Assembly: GCF_025725665.1 (NCBI RefSeq) | Contig: NZ_CP107009.1 | Span: forward strand, 2,790,001-2,854,000 | From: Halomonas sp. LR3S48 | GTDB lineage: Bacteria > Pseudomonadota > Gammaproteobacteria > Pseudomonadales > Halomonadaceae | DNA length: 64,000 nt | Direction: 5' to 3' | In this document: in pieces, positions 26,721 to 38,181 of the stretch | Layout: every line of letters starts with the position of its first letter | Position numbering within the stretch: the stretch's first letter is position 1 | Translations under genes and position numbers: made by a program | The notes under the pieces: model-generated | What the model saw: only the letters and a program-made list of their open reading frames with translations | The model's database searches: none | What the model was told of the DNA's origin: nothing

Positions 26721-26739
26721 AACACGCCAAAGAGCGCTG

Positions 26740-27324
26740 CTACTGACGTACGCCCTCGAAGGTAACGTAGAGTTCGAGTTCATGCATCGCTTCGGGGAAG
26801 TCGCTCATGTCGATACCGAAGTCGGCCAAGGTCAGCATGGTGCTGCCCTCGAAGCCGGCGCGATAGCCGCCCCAGGGGTCCTCGCCTTCACCCATCAGAG
26901 TTACCGGCATCTCGATCTCACGGGTCTCGCCATGCAGGGTCAGCTCACCGGTCAACACGCCCTCATCGTCACCGTTGGGCGTGAAGCCGGTGGAGACGAA
27001 GGTGGCGGTCGGATACTCGCTTGCATCCAGGAAATCGCTGCTGGTGAAGTGCTTGTCACGCTCGGCATTATTGGTGTTCAGGCTACCCACCTGAACCTCC
27101 ATTTCCACGCTCGACGCTTCGAGGTCTTCAGGGTCGTAGTGGAAGCGACCTTCGAATTCTTCGAAGTTGCCAAGGATATAAGAGAAGCCGAGGTGGTTGA
27201 TCTTGAACTGGATGAAGGCGTGCTGCCCCTCGGTATCCACCACGTAGTCGTCGGCCAGGGCCAGGCCGGTGGCGGCCAGGGAAACGGCACCGAGGGCAGT
27301 GGCGAGTACGGCTTTCTTGAACAT
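26740..27324 (-). CDS. YceI-family periplasmic protein
   Basis: YceI proteins are secreted lipocalin-like beta barrels that bind isoprenoid or quinone-like lipids. The 194 residues begin with a Sec signal peptide (cleaved after LALA, about residue 24) and continue with DDYVVDTEGQHAFIQFKINH, FHYDPEDLEASSVEMEVQ and a RDKHFTSSDFLDASEYPTA motif, all family marks. Directly upstream, same strand, is a cytochrome b561, a pairing often seen for yceI, suggesting quinone-linked redox work at the membrane. Confidence 0.93.
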   Translation of the reverse strand: MFKKAVLATALGAVSLAATGLALADDYVVDTEGQHAFIQFKINHLGFSYILGNFEEFEGRFHYDPEDLEASSVEMEVQVGSLNTNNAERDKHFTSSDFLDASEYPTATFVSTGFTPNGDDEGVLTGELTLHGETREIEMPVTLMGEGEDPWGGYRAGFEGSTMLTLADFGIDMSDFPEAMHELELYVTFEGVRQ

Positions 27325-27364
27325 GAGTCTCTCCTTAGATTGAAGCGCCCGCAGGCGCTGGCGT

Positions 27365-27919
27365 TCAACGGCGACGCGTACGTGCCGGGTTCAACATGCG
27401 AGTGACGGTATCATGGCGATCGAGAAAATGGTGCTTCAGCGCCGCCAGTGTGTGCCCTGCCGCCAGCAACAGCAGGGCCACAGCGCTGTACCAGTGAATC
27501 TCTCCGGCAATACTGGCCTGGTCGGGCAAGTGGCTGAGGAGCGCGGGCACCTCGAACCAGTCGAAGACGCTGATGCCACGCCCGCGGGCAGTGGAAATCA
27601 GATAGCCGCTGATCATGACGGTGAGCATCAGCACGTAAAGGGCAATATGGCCAAGGTGAGCCGCGACACGTTCCAGGCGGCTACCGTGGCTGACTGGCGT
27701 GGGCTGGAACAGACGCCAGAGCACGCGCAGCAGTGTGGCGAAAAGCAGCAGCATGCCAATGGAACGATGCCACCATGGAGCACGGTTGTACCAGGGGTCG
27801 TAATAGCCCAGGTCCGTCATCCACCAACCGAGAATGAACAAGCCCACGATTGCCGCGGCACTGATCCAATGAAGCATAATGCTGACCAGGCCCCAGCCTG
27901 AGCGGGTGTTGCACCACAT
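27365..27919 (-). CDS. Cytochrome b561 (CybB-like)
   Basis: Four-helix diheme b-type cytochrome (184 residues) moving electrons from quinol. The heme-ligand His residues appear in SIMLHWISA, WWHRSIGML, AHLGHIALY and GEIHWYSA, followed by AAGHTLAALKHHFLDRHDT. The ATG at 27919 was chosen because GGGAG lies six bases before it; the frame start 14 codons earlier gives a hydrophilic extension not seen in the family. Probably co-transcribed with the yceI gene 40 bases downstream. Confidence 0.9.
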   Translation of the reverse strand: MWCNTRSGWGLVSIMLHWISAAAIVGLFILGWWMTDLGYYDPWYNRAPWWHRSIGMLLLFATLLRVLWRLFQPTPVSHGSRLERVAAHLGHIALYVLMLTVMISGYLISTARGRGISVFDWFEVPALLSHLPDQASIAGEIHWYSAVALLLLAAGHTLAALKHHFLDRHDTVTRMLNPARTRRR

Positions 27920-27995
27920 TTCTCGCTCCCGTTGAGCTTCGTTCTCGATGGGAGGCAGCATACCGTAACGAATGCTCAGGATGCGCTGAAAAAAC

Positions 27996-28010
27996 CGAAC
28001 GTCACGTTCG
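27996..28010 (-). terminator. Terminator of the metZ-end transcript
   Basis: On the minus strand CGAACG-TGA-CGTTCG followed by G and a run of six Ts, about 20 bases after the metZ stop. Short stem but a good T run; it would end the purF-metZ transcript. Confidence 0.65.
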
Positions 28011-28030
28011 TAAAAATTCCCGAATCGGGA

Positions 28031-29227
28031 TCAGGCCAACGCATCGAGCCCACGCGCCAGATCGGCGCGTATGTCCTCCAATGCCTCGAGCCCCACCGCA
28101 ACGCGGACCAGCCCCTCGCCAATGCCGGCCGCCTCCTTCTGTGCATCGGAAAGGCGCCCGTGGGTGGTGGTACCGGGATGGGTGATGGTGGTCTTGACGT
28201 CACCCAGGTTGCCGGTGATCGACAGCATACGGGTGGCATCAATGACCGACCAGGCTGACTCGCGCCCTCCTTTCACCTCGAAACCCAACACCGCCCCATA
28301 ACCGCCCTGCTGACGGCTGGCCAGCTCATGCTGCGGGTGGTCCGGCAGGCCGCTATAGTGAACCTTCGTCACCGCCGGATGCGCCTGCAACCACAGGGCT
28401 AGTGCCTGGGCGTTCTCGCAGTGGGCGCGCATGCGCAGGTTGAGCGTCTCCAGCCCCTTGGTGAAGATCCAGGCGTTGAACGGGCTCAGGCAAGGCCCAC
28501 AGGTGCGTACCACGCCGAATACCTCCTCGAGCTCCTTGTCACGCCCCACCACGGCGCCACCGACCGCTCGTCCCTGCCCATCCAGATATTTGGTGGCGGA
28601 GTGAATCACCAGGTCCGCCCCCAGCGCCAGCGGCTTTTGCAGCGCCGGAGTCAGAAAGCAATTGTCGATGGCAAGCAGTGCGTCGGTGCGATGGGCGATC
28701 TCAGCGAGCGCCGCGATATCGACGACTTCAGAGAGCGGGTTGGAGGGCGTCTCGGCGAACAGCAGGCGCGTCCGGGACGTAATTGCCGCCTCCCAGGCCG
28801 CCAGGTCGGAGAGTTCCACATAGCGTGTGGTGATGCCCAACTTGCCGAAGTACTTGTCGAACAGGCTGACGGTGGAGCCGAACAGCGAGCGCGAGGCAAC
28901 GATCTCGTCGCCGGCCTGCAGCAGGGCGAGTACCGTCGAGAGAATTGCCGCCATGCCGGAACTCGTCGCCACACAGCGCTCTCCCCCTTCGAGGGCCGCC
29001 AGTCGACGCTCGAAGGTATGCACCGTGGGGTTGGTGAAGCGCGAATAGACGTTGCCCGGCTCCTCTCCCTTGAACTTGCGCGCCGCTTCGGCGGCGCTGC
29101 CATAGACGAAGCTCGAGGTGGGGAAGATCGGCTCGCCATGCTCCTGCTCGTGGGTGCGGAGGTGGCCGGCGCGAATCGCCAGGGTCTCCAGCGCCCAGCT
29201 GTCGTCGGGGGGTGTCTCGTCATGCAT
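28031..29227 (-). CDS. metZ: MetZ, O-succinylhomoserine sulfhydrylase
   Basis: Makes homocysteine from O-succinylhomoserine and sulfide, by-passing cystathionine. The 398-residue PLP enzyme of the Cys/Met-metabolism family has YSRFTNPT, TSSGMAAI, IDNCFLTPALQKPL and the PLP Lys213 in IHSATKYLDGQGR. The purF neighbour 12 bases upstream and the local order (cvpA-purF-metZ) is the one seen in Pseudomonas, which favours MetZ over MetB or MetY. It ends in a T-rich hairpin. Confidence 0.93.
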   Translation of the reverse strand: MHDETPPDDSWALETLAIRAGHLRTHEQEHGEPIFPTSSFVYGSAAEAARKFKGEEPGNVYSRFTNPTVHTFERRLAALEGGERCVATSSGMAAILSTVLALLQAGDEIVASRSLFGSTVSLFDKYFGKLGITTRYVELSDLAAWEAAITSRTRLLFAETPSNPLSEVVDIAALAEIAHRTDALLAIDNCFLTPALQKPLALGADLVIHSATKYLDGQGRAVGGAVVGRDKELEEVFGVVRTCGPCLSPFNAWIFTKGLETLNLRMRAHCENAQALALWLQAHPAVTKVHYSGLPDHPQHELASRQQGGYGAVLGFEVKGGRESAWSVIDATRMLSITGNLGDVKTTITHPGTTTHGRLSDAQKEAAGIGEGLVRVAVGLEALEDIRADLARGLDALA

Positions 29228-29238
29228 GCTCGGCCACC

Positions 29239-30762
29239 TCAGTCGTCGATGTCGTCGTCTTGATTATGCATGCCCACCAGTGCGTGAGCGCCGACACTTT
29301 GCTGCTCCTTGGCGGCATCGTTGCGCGAAGCCTCCAGCGCTGACAGGTAGCCGGCATCGATATCCCCGGTCACATAGCGACCGTCGAAGACTGAGCAGTC
29401 GAACTGCTCGAGCTCGGGGTTCACCTCGCGACAGGCAGCCTTCAAGTCGTCCAGGTCCTGGTAGAAGATGCGGTCGGCGCCGATCAGCTCACCGACCTCC
29501 GCCTCGCTGCGGCCATGAGCAATCAGTTCTGCGGCCGCCGGCATGTCGATACCATAGACGTTAGGGTAGCGCACCGGCGGTGCCGCCGAGGCGAAGTAGA
29601 CCTTGTTGGCACCGGCCTCACGTGCCATCTGTATGATCTGCTTGCAGGTGGTGCCGCGCACGATGGAATCGTCTACCAGCAACACGTTCTTGTCCTTGAA
29701 CTCGACGCCTATGGCGTTGAGTTTCTGGCGTACCGATTTCTTGCGCTGGGTCTGCCCCGGCATGATGAAGGTCCGACCGATATAGCGGTTCTTCATGAAG
29801 CCTTCGCGATAGGTCACCCCCAGGTGTTGGGCGAGCTCCAATGCCGAAGTACGCGAGGTATCGGGAATCGGAATCACCACGTCGATGTCGTGTTCTGGCC
29901 ATTCGCTGCTAATACGGTCGCCAAGCTTGCGCCCCATCTGCATGCGCGTGCCGTAGACGTAGGCACCATCGAGAATGGAATCGGGTCGTGCGAGGTAGAC
30001 ATGCTCGAAGATGCAGGGTGACAGCGTGGGCGTATCGGCGCACTGCTGGGTGTGGAACTCCCCCTCCATGTCGACGAAGATCGCCTCGCCTGGCGCCAGG
30101 TCGCGGTGCAACTCGAAGCCACCCACATCGAGCGCCACGGATTCCGAGGCGATCATCACCTCCTGCCCCTTGCCCTCGTCGCGAGTGCCGAACACTACCG
30201 GGCGAATACCGTTGGGGTCGCGGAACGCGACCAGGCCGACGCCGTTGATGATCGCCACCGCGGCGTAGCCGCCGCGGCAACGACGGTGCACCCGTCGCAC
30301 CGCGTCGAAAATATCGCCGGGAGAAAGGTGCAGCCCCTGCTTGCCCAGTTCATGCGCGAACACGTTGAGCAGCACTTCTGAATCCGAACTGGTATTGATA
30401 TGGCGCAGGTCGGAAGAGAAAAGCTCCTGCTTGAGCTGGTCCGAATTGGTCAGGTTGCCGTTGTGGGCCAGCGCGATGCCATAAGGGGAGTTCACATAGA
30501 ACGGCTGCGACTCCGCTTCGCTGGACGAGCCCGCAGTGGGGTAGCGTACATGACCGATCCCCAGGTTACCCTGCAGCCGCGCCATGTGACGGGTGTGGAA
30601 CACATCACGGACCAGGCCGTTGCTCTTGCGCAGCAGAAAGCGCCCTTCGCTCCATGTCATCATGCCCGCGGCATCCTGGCCGCGATGCTGAAGCACCGTC
30701 AGGGCGTCATAGATCGCCTGGTTCACGGTCTGCTTGGCCACAAGGCCTACGATACCGCACAT
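29239..30762 (-). CDS. purF: PurF, amidophosphoribosyltransferase
   Basis: First committed step of purine synthesis: PRPP and glutamine to phosphoribosylamine. The 507 residues start MCGIVGLV, with C2 as glutaminase nucleophile, show [14 protein letters not shown] and the NHNG-type AHNGNLTN, and carry the PRPP loop [16 protein letters not shown] about residue 360. The C-terminal region is a little longer than E. coli's and ends Asp-rich. Transcribed after cvpA, before metZ. Confidence 0.97.
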   Translation of the reverse strand: MCGIVGLVAKQTVNQAIYDALTVLQHRGQDAAGMMTWSEGRFLLRKSNGLVRDVFHTRHMARLQGNLGIGHVRYPTAGSSSEAESQPFYVNSPYGIALAHNGNLTNSDQLKQELFSSDLRHINTSSDSEVLLNVFAHELGKQGLHLSPGDIFDAVRRVHRRCRGGYAAVAIINGVGLVAFRDPNGIRPVVFGTRDEGKGQEVMIASESVALDVGGFELHRDLAPGEAIFVDMEGEFHTQQCADTPTLSPCIFEHVYLARPDSILDGAYVYGTRMQMGRKLGDRISSEWPEHDIDVVIPIPDTSRTSALELAQHLGVTYREGFMKNRYIGRTFIMPGQTQRKKSVRQKLNAIGVEFKDKNVLLVDDSIVRGTTCKQIIQMAREAGANKVYFASAAPPVRYPNVYGIDMPAAAELIAHGRSEAEVGELIGADRIFYQDLDDLKAACREVNPELEQFDCSVFDGRYVTGDIDAGYLSALEASRNDAAKEQQSVGAHALVGMHNQDDDIDD

Positions 30763-30822
30763 TCCACCTTACCTCGCTTGCAGGGGCGCCGACCGAGGCC
30801 GGCTTGATAATGGCAATTGGAC

Positions 30823-31386
30823 TTACAGCGCACCGGGCTCAGGGGTCCCGCCGTCGCGACGTTCGGGTAATGGAAGGTTCCGCCACGCTTCGGGGGCCTC
30901 AGGCACGCGGCCTTCCCAGGCTTCGAGTTGGTTCACGGCCCAGTCGCGCAGTTGCTCGAAGCTCGGCCGCAGCTCGGCGTCCTGCCATGCTTGCAACTGC
31001 GACAGCGGCGTCAGGCTGATCAGGATGGTCGCCACCACCAGCACGGCCGCACCACGCGCGACACCGAAGCAGGCACCGGCGACGCGGTTGAAGAAGCCCA
31101 TGCCGACCCACTCCACGGCGGCATGCACCATGCGTATGATTATGCCGCAAAGCAGCACCACACCGAGAATCACCAGCACGAAGGCCAGCACCAACCGGCC
31201 GTCGGGGCTGTCGATCAGCCCGGAAAGCAGATCGGCCACCGGCTCTGCCAGCAGCCGTGCCGCCAGCAGCGCGATGATCCAGGCCGCCAACCCCAGTCCT
31301 TCACGGATCAGCCCACGCATGAAGCCAGCCAGGGTCGAAATGGCCAGCACGGCGAGAAAGCCCCAGTCGAGCCAGGTCAGCGTCAT
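30823..31386 (-). CDS. cvpA: CvpA family membrane protein
   Basis: 187 residues with four membrane segments: DWGFLAVLAISTLAGFMRGLI, AAWIIALLAARLLAEPV, LVLAFVLVILGVVLLCGIII and GVARGAAVLVVATILISL. It closely fits CvpA, needed for colicin V production and envelope tolerance to bile or DNA-damaging conditions in enterics. It is placed between dedD and purF as in many gammaproteobacteria. The C-terminal 40 residues are a soluble Pro/Glu/Arg tail. Confidence 0.92.
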   Translation of the reverse strand: MTLTWLDWGFLAVLAISTLAGFMRGLIREGLGLAAWIIALLAARLLAEPVADLLSGLIDSPDGRLVLAFVLVILGVVLLCGIIIRMVHAAVEWVGMGFFNRVAGACFGVARGAAVLVVATILISLTPLSQLQAWQDAELRPSFEQLRDWAVNQLEAWEGRVPEAPEAWRNLPLPERRDGGTPEPGAL

Positions 31387-31390
31387 AACC

Positions 31391-32077
31391 TCATTCTCTC
31401 ACTCTGACCAGCAGTCCTTGCAGGTTGATCTTTTCCTTCACTGCGCTCATGGCGCGCTCACCGGAATCCGAGGATTCGAAGGGCCCCACGTAGACCGTGG
31501 TCATGTTGTTGTCACGCCGCCGGCTGTAGACGGGGAAACCCTGCTCCTGCAGTTGCGCCTGGAGGCGTTCGGCATTTCCCGGCTCGCCAAAGCTACCCAC
31601 TTGCACGGCCCATTCCCCGCTCGGCGATGAACCCTCCGTCGAGGCTTGACGATCGGCCTCGGGGCTCGGCGTCGTGGGCGAGCTGTTCTCGGTCCGCTCG
31701 GAAGCCGCCTGGGCGAGATCCGCAATGGGGTCCTGTCGAGGCGCGGCGCTATCTGCCTCGCCCTGTTGCACCGCCACGGCTGGTGCGGCTTCCACTTGGG
31801 CCGCCTCACCGGGTGAGGGCTCGACGTCTTCCAACGGCGGCTGCGGTTCCACCAGTGCGGGGCTCGCTTCGGGTGAGCGGATCTGACCCAGGCTTTCCGG
31901 TGGCTGCGGGTCGGGCACGTTGCGGCGCTCCACCGGTACCGGTTGCTCAATGGTCAGCATCGGCTGGGGGCGTTCGTCACGCGGCGCCGGCTCATCGAAA
32001 AGCATCGGCACAAAGATCACTGCCAGGGCAATCAGAATGATCGCACCGCTGATTCGTTCTCGCATTCCGTACTTCAT
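31391..32077 (-). CDS. dedD: DedD-like SPOR-domain protein
   Basis: 228 residues: cytoplasmic start (MKYGMRERIS), one membrane segment (GAIILIALAVIFVPMLF), a long Pro/Glu/Gln/Ala-rich linker of about 120 residues, then a C-terminal SPOR domain (EWAVQVGSFGEPGNAERLQA to VRVRE) that binds denuded peptidoglycan at the division septum. The ATG at 32077 was chosen because AGGAGG lies just upstream; the frame start 40 codons earlier overlaps folC without a ribosome-binding site. The cvpA start is 4 bases after the stop. Confidence 0.9.
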   Translation of the reverse strand: MKYGMRERISGAIILIALAVIFVPMLFDEPAPRDERPQPMLTIEQPVPVERRNVPDPQPPESLGQIRSPEASPALVEPQPPLEDVEPSPGEAAQVEAAPAVAVQQGEADSAAPRQDPIADLAQAASERTENSSPTTPSPEADRQASTEGSSPSGEWAVQVGSFGEPGNAERLQAQLQEQGFPVYSRRRDNNMTTVYVGPFESSDSGERAMSAVKEKINLQGLLVRVRE

Positions 32078-32094
32078 CATCCCTCCTGCCCCCG

Positions 32095-33384
32095 CTAAGC
32101 CGCCTGCGCCTGCTTCCACGTCAGTATGGCCGCAACCGTGAAGAAGGAGCCGCATGCCAACACGCGATCGTCGGGCGCCAGCCGCCCGGACAACCATGCT
32201 GCACCGTCCTCGGGCGTCGGAGCCTGGTAAGCGACATGCCCCCCATACGCTTCTATGCGTCCCGCCAGATCCTCGGCATTACGTGCGCGACCACCTTCCA
32301 GGGTCACGGCGACCCAGCCATCTGCCACACCGGCCAGCGCCCCGATGACACCATCGGCGTCCTTGTCACCCAGCATGCCGAGCAGCACCCAGGTACGACC
32401 GCGGCATGGCTGCTCAGCGAGTCTTCCCGCCAGGTAAGCGGCGGCATGCGGATTGTGGCCCACATCGAGGCACCACTGTCCCAGCCACTGCATACGGCCG
32501 GGCACCTGCAACTCGCGCAAGGCCAGCCGGCAACTCACTTCATCGAGCGCAACACCGGCCGCAATCAGGGCCTGCAGTGCCGTAGCAGCATTGTCCAGCG
32601 GCAGCCCAGGATCAGGCAAGCCTTCGAGTCTGGAGGAAGTCCCATCGACAGCGGTTCCCCGCCAGTGGAAGCGACCGGTGCCGGCGGGCTCCCAGCGAAA
32701 GTCATGTACCAGCCGCATGGTCGTTGCTCCCTGCTCCTCGGCGCACTGGTGCACGCTCGCCGGCAGCTCGCCACTGCCCAGGATGACGGGACGGCCGGCA
32801 CGCATGATACCGGCCTTTTCACGGCCGATGCCTTCGAGATCGGTGCCGAGGAAATCGGCATGATCGAGTGCAATGGTCGTGATGACGGCAACGTCGGCAT
32901 CGATCACGTTGACCGCATCGAGCCTGCCACCCAAGCCGACCTCGAGCACGGCGAGGTCGGGCCGGTGACGAAAGATGGCCCACAGTGCCGCCAGGGTGCC
33001 GGCCTCAAAGTAGGTCAGGCTCACGGGCTCGTCAGCCAGGCGCGCCGCCTCCACGGCCTCGAAGCCGGCGACGAGCGTGGCATCATCCGCTTCACTGCCG
33101 TCGAATCGCAGCCTTTCGTTGTAACGCAACAGGTGGGGCGACGTATAAGCCGCAGTGGCAAGACCGTGCGCACGGGCCAGCGCCTCGATCATGGCAACTG
33201 TCGAGCCCTTGCCGTTGGTACCGGCCACGGTGATGATACGCGGCGCCAGGCGGCTCTCTAGCAGCCCCATGCGGTGAGCGACCTCGGCCACCCGCTCGAG
33301 GCCAAGATCGATGCCCACCGGGTGGACCTGCTCCAGATAGCTGAGCCAGTCGTCCAGCGTGCGTGATGGCGTCGAAGGCATCAC
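32095..33384 (-). CDS. folC: FolC, folylpolyglutamate/dihydrofolate synthase
   Basis: Adds glutamate to dihydropteroate and to folates using ATP. In 429 residues there are the Mur-ligase P-loop VAGTNGKGSTVAMIEALAR, the early TSPHLLRYNER, the LEVGLGGRLDAVNV motif and ALDHADFLGTD, and the C-terminal LLGMLGDKDADGV. The accD gene is just upstream (6 bases) and dedD just downstream. The order accD-folC-dedD-cvpA is typical of the group. Confidence 0.96.
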   Translation of the reverse strand: MMPSTPSRTLDDWLSYLEQVHPVGIDLGLERVAEVAHRMGLLESRLAPRIITVAGTNGKGSTVAMIEALARAHGLATAAYTSPHLLRYNERLRFDGSEADDATLVAGFEAVEAARLADEPVSLTYFEAGTLAALWAIFRHRPDLAVLEVGLGGRLDAVNVIDADVAVITTIALDHADFLGTDLEGIGREKAGIMRAGRPVILGSGELPASVHQCAEEQGATTMRLVHDFRWEPAGTGRFHWRGTAVDGTSSRLEGLPDPGLPLDNAATALQALIAAGVALDEVSCRLALRELQVPGRMQWLGQWCLDVGHNPHAAAYLAGRLAEQPCRGRTWVLLGMLGDKDADGVIGALAGVADGWVAVTLEGGRARNAEDLAGRIEAYGGHVAYQAPTPEDGAAWLSGRLAPDDRVLACGSFFTVAAILTWKQAQAA

Positions 33385-33390
33385 GAGCGA

Positions 33391-34416
33391 TCAGCGCGCC
33401 GAATCAAAGCGATCGGTCTCCTCGGATGATCCCGAGGGCGAAAATCTCTCCGGCGCTTCGGGCTCGACGGCGTCGATGTATTCGCCCTCCTCCGCTACCG
33501 CACGCTCGGCCTCGTCGACCAGGTCCGGCTCGTGGACCATATCCTCATCGAGGCCGCTTGGCGGTTGGTGAGTCAGCTTGCGCAGCACGGCACCCAGGCG
33601 GTCGCGCATTTCGCCACGGGCGACGATCATGTCCACCGTGCCGTGGTCTAGCAGGAACTCACTGCGCTGGAAGCCCTCAGGCAGCTTCTCGCGCACGGTT
33701 TGCTCGATGACCCTAGGTCCGGCGAAACCGATCAAGGCGTTGGGCTCGGCCACATTGAGATCGCCGAGCATGGCCAGCGACGCCGAGACGCCACCGAAAA
33801 CGGGGTCTGTCAGTACCGAGATATAGGGCACACCGGCTTCGCGCAAACGCTCAAGCGCAGCCGAAGTCTTGGCCATCTGCATCAACGAGAACAGCGCTTC
33901 CTGCATTCGCGCCCCACCCGAAGCGGAGAAGCAAATGAGCGGAATGCCCTCCTCGAGCGCCAAGGCAGCGGCACGTACGAATTTCTCGCCCACCACGGCG
34001 CCCATGGACCCGCCCATGAAGGTGAACTCGAAGGCCACCACGACTACCGGCAAGCCGTCCAGAGTGCCGCGCATGGCCACCAGGGCATCCTTTTCGCCGG
34101 TCTCCTTCTGTGCCGCATTGAGGCGGTCCTTGTACTTCTTTGAGTCACGAAACTTGAGACGATCCACCGGCTCCAGGTCGGCCGAGATCTCACTCCGCCC
34201 TTCCTTGTCGAGAAACCAGTCGAGCCGCTTGCGTGCGGTCAGACGCATGTGGTGATCGCACTTGGGGCAGACGTTGTGAAGTTTTTCCAGTTCGGGCAGA
34301 TAGAGTACTGCCTCGCACTTCGGGCACTTGCGCCACAGGCCGTCGGGCACGCTGGCCCGCCGGTCCTTGCGCTGAATCCGCCCCATGGAGGGAACAATCT
34401 TGTCGAGCCAGCTCAT
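33391..34416 (-). CDS. accD: AccD, acetyl-CoA carboxylase carboxyltransferase beta
   Basis: Beta subunit of the carboxyltransferase that makes malonyl-CoA, the start of fatty-acid synthesis; pairs with AccA (not here). The 341 residues have an N-terminal zinc ribbon with two CxxC pairs (CPKCEAVLY and CPKCDHHM), then the crotonase-like core ([15 protein letters not shown]). The C-terminus has an acidic extension of about 50 residues (from [15 protein letters not shown]), which is longer than the E. coli protein; its role is unknown. Confidence 0.97.
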   Translation of the reverse strand: MSWLDKIVPSMGRIQRKDRRASVPDGLWRKCPKCEAVLYLPELEKLHNVCPKCDHHMRLTARKRLDWFLDKEGRSEISADLEPVDRLKFRDSKKYKDRLNAAQKETGEKDALVAMRGTLDGLPVVVVAFEFTFMGGSMGAVVGEKFVRAAALALEEGIPLICFSASGGARMQEALFSLMQMAKTSAALERLREAGVPYISVLTDPVFGGVSASLAMLGDLNVAEPNALIGFAGPRVIEQTVREKLPEGFQRSEFLLDHGTVDMIVARGEMRDRLGAVLRKLTHQPPSGLDEDMVHEPDLVDEAERAVAEEGEYIDAVEPEAPERFSPSGSSEETDRFDSAR

Positions 34417-34491
34417 GTCAGAAAGGCTTCCGTATGCTGTTGCACCCGGCTACGCAGGGTGTCATGAATCGAAACTTGAACGAGGGCAAGC

Positions 34492-35309
34492 TCAGCGAGC
34501 CGGCAACGCATCCAGGGCCTGACGCATCTCGCTGAGTATCGCTTTGAGCTCGCCGGCAATCACATCGGGCTGCTCGGCGTTGTCGGCGATACGGCTGACC
34601 AGGGCGCTACCGACGATGACGCCATCGGCCACCTTGCCGACCTCGGCCGCCGAGGCCCCGTCGCGAATACCGAAACCGACGCACAGCGGCAGCTCGGTCA
34701 GTTCCCGCAGTGGCGCCAGATGTTCTGCCACGTCGTCGGCATTGAGCGTGGCGGCCCCGGTCACGCCCTTGAGCGCAACATAATAGAGGTAGCCCTCGCC
34801 ATGGGCACATATTGTAGCGGCCCGCTCCCGCGAAGTGGTAGGGGCGACGAGAAAGATCGAGGCCAGGCCGTGCTGCTTGAGCAGCGGGCCGAACTCGTCG
34901 GCTTCCTCGGGAGGCATGTCGACGGTCAGCACGCCGTCGACCCCGGCCGCGGCAGCCTGCTCGGCGAAAGCGGCAAGACCGATGCGCTCGACGGGGTTGA
35001 GATAGCCCATCAGCACGATCGGCGTCTCGTGGTCGCGACTGCGGAACTCGCGCACCATCTCGAACAGGTGGCTCAAGCGCACGTTGTGCTTGAGCGCACG
35101 TTCACAGGCCTTCTGGATCACCGGGCCGTCGGCCATCGGATCGGAGAATGGCACGCCCAGCTCGAGCACGTCGGCGCCCGCTTCCACCAGGGCGTGCATG
35201 AAACCGACAGTATGCTGCGGCGCCGGATCGCCGGCTGTGATGTAGGGAATCAGCGCCCGGCGGCCCTGGGCCTTGAGTTCGGCGAAGCGTTTATCGATTC
35301 GATTCATCA

Positions 35310-35310
<1 letters not shown>
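34492..35310 (-). CDS. trpA: TrpA, tryptophan synthase alpha
   Basis: Cleaves indole-3-glycerol phosphate to indole and glyceraldehyde-3-phosphate and feeds indole to TrpB. The 272 residues show the catalytic Glu in [20 protein letters not shown] and the catalytic Asp in [14 protein letters not shown]. The ATG overlaps the trpB TGA by one base. The array trpF-trpB-trpA within this block gives the last steps of tryptophan synthesis; trpE, trpG, trpD and trpC are not in the window. Confidence 0.97.
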
Positions 35311-36524
<1,214 letters not shown>

Positions 36525-36585
36525 TAAAGACACCTCATAGGGTCGCCATAAGGGACAGGGAATGAATCGGGCTTGGGTAAAGCAA

Positions 36586-37233
36586 TCAGCTCAGGCGCCT
36601 GCGATCGGCCTGGGCCACCGCCGCGGCGAAAGCCAACAGCAGGCGGGGATCCTTGCAACCGGGTTCGGCTTCCACACCGCCGGAAACGTCCACCGCAAAG
36701 GGGCGCACACGCTCGATGGCGCCGGCCACATTCTCCGCGCTCAGCCCACCCGCGAGGATAACAGGTTTTTCCAGACTTGCGGGGATTCGCGACCAGTCGA
36801 AAGTCTCCCCGGTGCCACCCGGAACCCCCGGGCGGTAGGCGTCCAGCAGCAACGCCTGGGCACCAGCGTAGGCCGCTGCCGCAGCGTGCAGGTCGAGGTC
36901 GTCGCGCATACGTAGTGCCTTGATCCATGGTCGGTCGAACTGAGCGCAGAAAGACGGCGTCTCGTCGCCATGGAATTGCAGCAGGTCGAGGTAACGGCTG
37001 GCCTTCTGGACGAGCTCTGGCGAAGCATCGACGAACAGGCCCACCCGGGTGACGAAGGCCGGCACGCCGGCACTCAGCGCTGCAAGACGATCCGCGTCGA
37101 CGTGGCGCCGGCTGCCGGGCCAGAGCACGAAGCCGAGCGCATCGGCTCCCGCCGCCACGGCGTCGGCCACGTCCCGCTCACGGGTCAGGCCGCAGAACTT
37201 GATGCGGGTACGCATTGGCTTCGACGGTGTCAT
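36586..37233 (-). CDS. trpF: TrpF, phosphoribosylanthranilate isomerase
   Basis: Amadori rearrangement of phosphoribosylanthranilate, third step of tryptophan synthesis. The 215-residue TIM barrel includes the catalytic Cys in [28 protein letters not shown], and the closing [15 protein letters not shown]. The start overlaps the truA stop by 4 bases (ATGA), so trpF is translationally coupled to truA. Confidence 0.96.
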   Translation of the reverse strand: MTPSKPMRTRIKFCGLTRERDVADAVAAGADALGFVLWPGSRRHVDADRLAALSAGVPAFVTRVGLFVDASPELVQKASRYLDLLQFHGDETPSFCAQFDRPWIKALRMRDDLDLHAAAAAYAGAQALLLDAYRPGVPGGTGETFDWSRIPASLEKPVILAGGLSAENVAGAIERVRPFAVDVSGGVEAEPGCKDPRLLLAFAAAVAQADRRRLS

Positions 37234-38174
37234 GACTCACCTTCCTTCACCATGGAATCGCCACTCGTTGCTTCGGACACTGGCCGGCCTCGGCGAAATT
37301 CGACCATGGGGCATGCCGGTAGTTCGCGCTCGCCGGTCCACTCGCCCAGGAAAGCCAGCAGATTCGGCCCCAGCGGCTCCTGAGGCAGCCCCCAGGAGCC
37401 ATCGTAGAGCGAATCGACGAAATGCAGGCCACAGGCCGGCGCCGTGACGTCGGAAAGGGTGCGATCCTTCAGCGCCAGCAGTTCGGCCAGGTAGGCATCA
37501 CCCTGTTCACCACGCCCCACGCTGACCAGCGCACCAACGATGTTGCGGATCATGTGGTGCAGGAAGGCGTTGCCCTGCACGTCGATCACTACCAGCGGCC
37601 CGTGGCGACGCACCTCGATGAAGTGCAGATGGCGCCAAGGGGTCTTCGACTGACAGCCCGCAGCACGAAAGCTTGAGAAATCGTGCTCACCCACCAGCGC
37701 TTGTGCCGCACGGTGCATGGCGTCGGCATCCAGCGGGTCGCGGCACCAGGTCACGTTGTGCCGCTCCAGCACCGGCCGGCTCATCTGGTTGAGGATGATG
37801 TAGCGATAGCGTCGCGCCAGCGCCTTGAAGCGCGCATGAAACTCGTCGGGCACCTCGCGCACCCAGCTCACCGCGATGTCGCGAGCCAGGTTGGCGTTGA
37901 CCCCGAACACCCAGGCCTTCTGCGAACGCGGCGCGGGTGCATCGAAGTGCACGATCTGGCGGGTGGCGTGCACGCCGGAGTCGGTTCGGCCGCTGGCATG
38001 CACCGTTATCGGCTGACTCGCCACCTTGGAGAGCGCCCGCTCCAGTTCGGCCTGCACCGACGGGGCATGCTTGAGCCGTTGCCAACCACAGTAGGCGCTG
38101 CCGTCATATTCCACCCCCAGCGCCAAGCGGCCGCTCAGTGGTTGACGATCATCGAGAAGTCGAAACAGGGTCAT
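37230..38174 (-). CDS. truA: TruA, tRNA pseudouridine(38-40) synthase
   Basis: Isomerises U38-U40 in the anticodon arm of many tRNAs. In 314 residues the catalytic Asp lies in [34 protein letters not shown] is near the N-terminus and [19 protein letters not shown] in the second half. The ATG at 38174 was taken: it is seven bases after the fimV stop and gives a normal family start, while the longer frame lies inside fimV. It overlaps trpF by 4 bases. Confidence 0.94.
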   Translation of the reverse strand: MTLFRLLDDRQPLSGRLALGVEYDGSAYCGWQRLKHAPSVQAELERALSKVASQPITVHASGRTDSGVHATRQIVHFDAPAPRSQKAWVFGVNANLARDIAVSWVREVPDEFHARFKALARRYRYIILNQMSRPVLERHNVTWCRDPLDADAMHRAAQALVGEHDFSSFRAAGCQSKTPWRHLHFIEVRRHGPLVVIDVQGNAFLHHMIRNIVGALVSVGRGEQGDAYLAELLALKDRTLSDVTAPACGLHFVDSLYDGSWGLPQEPLGPNLLAFLGEWTGERELPACPMVEFRRGRPVSEATSGDSMVKEGES

Positions 38175-38181
38175 GCCGCCA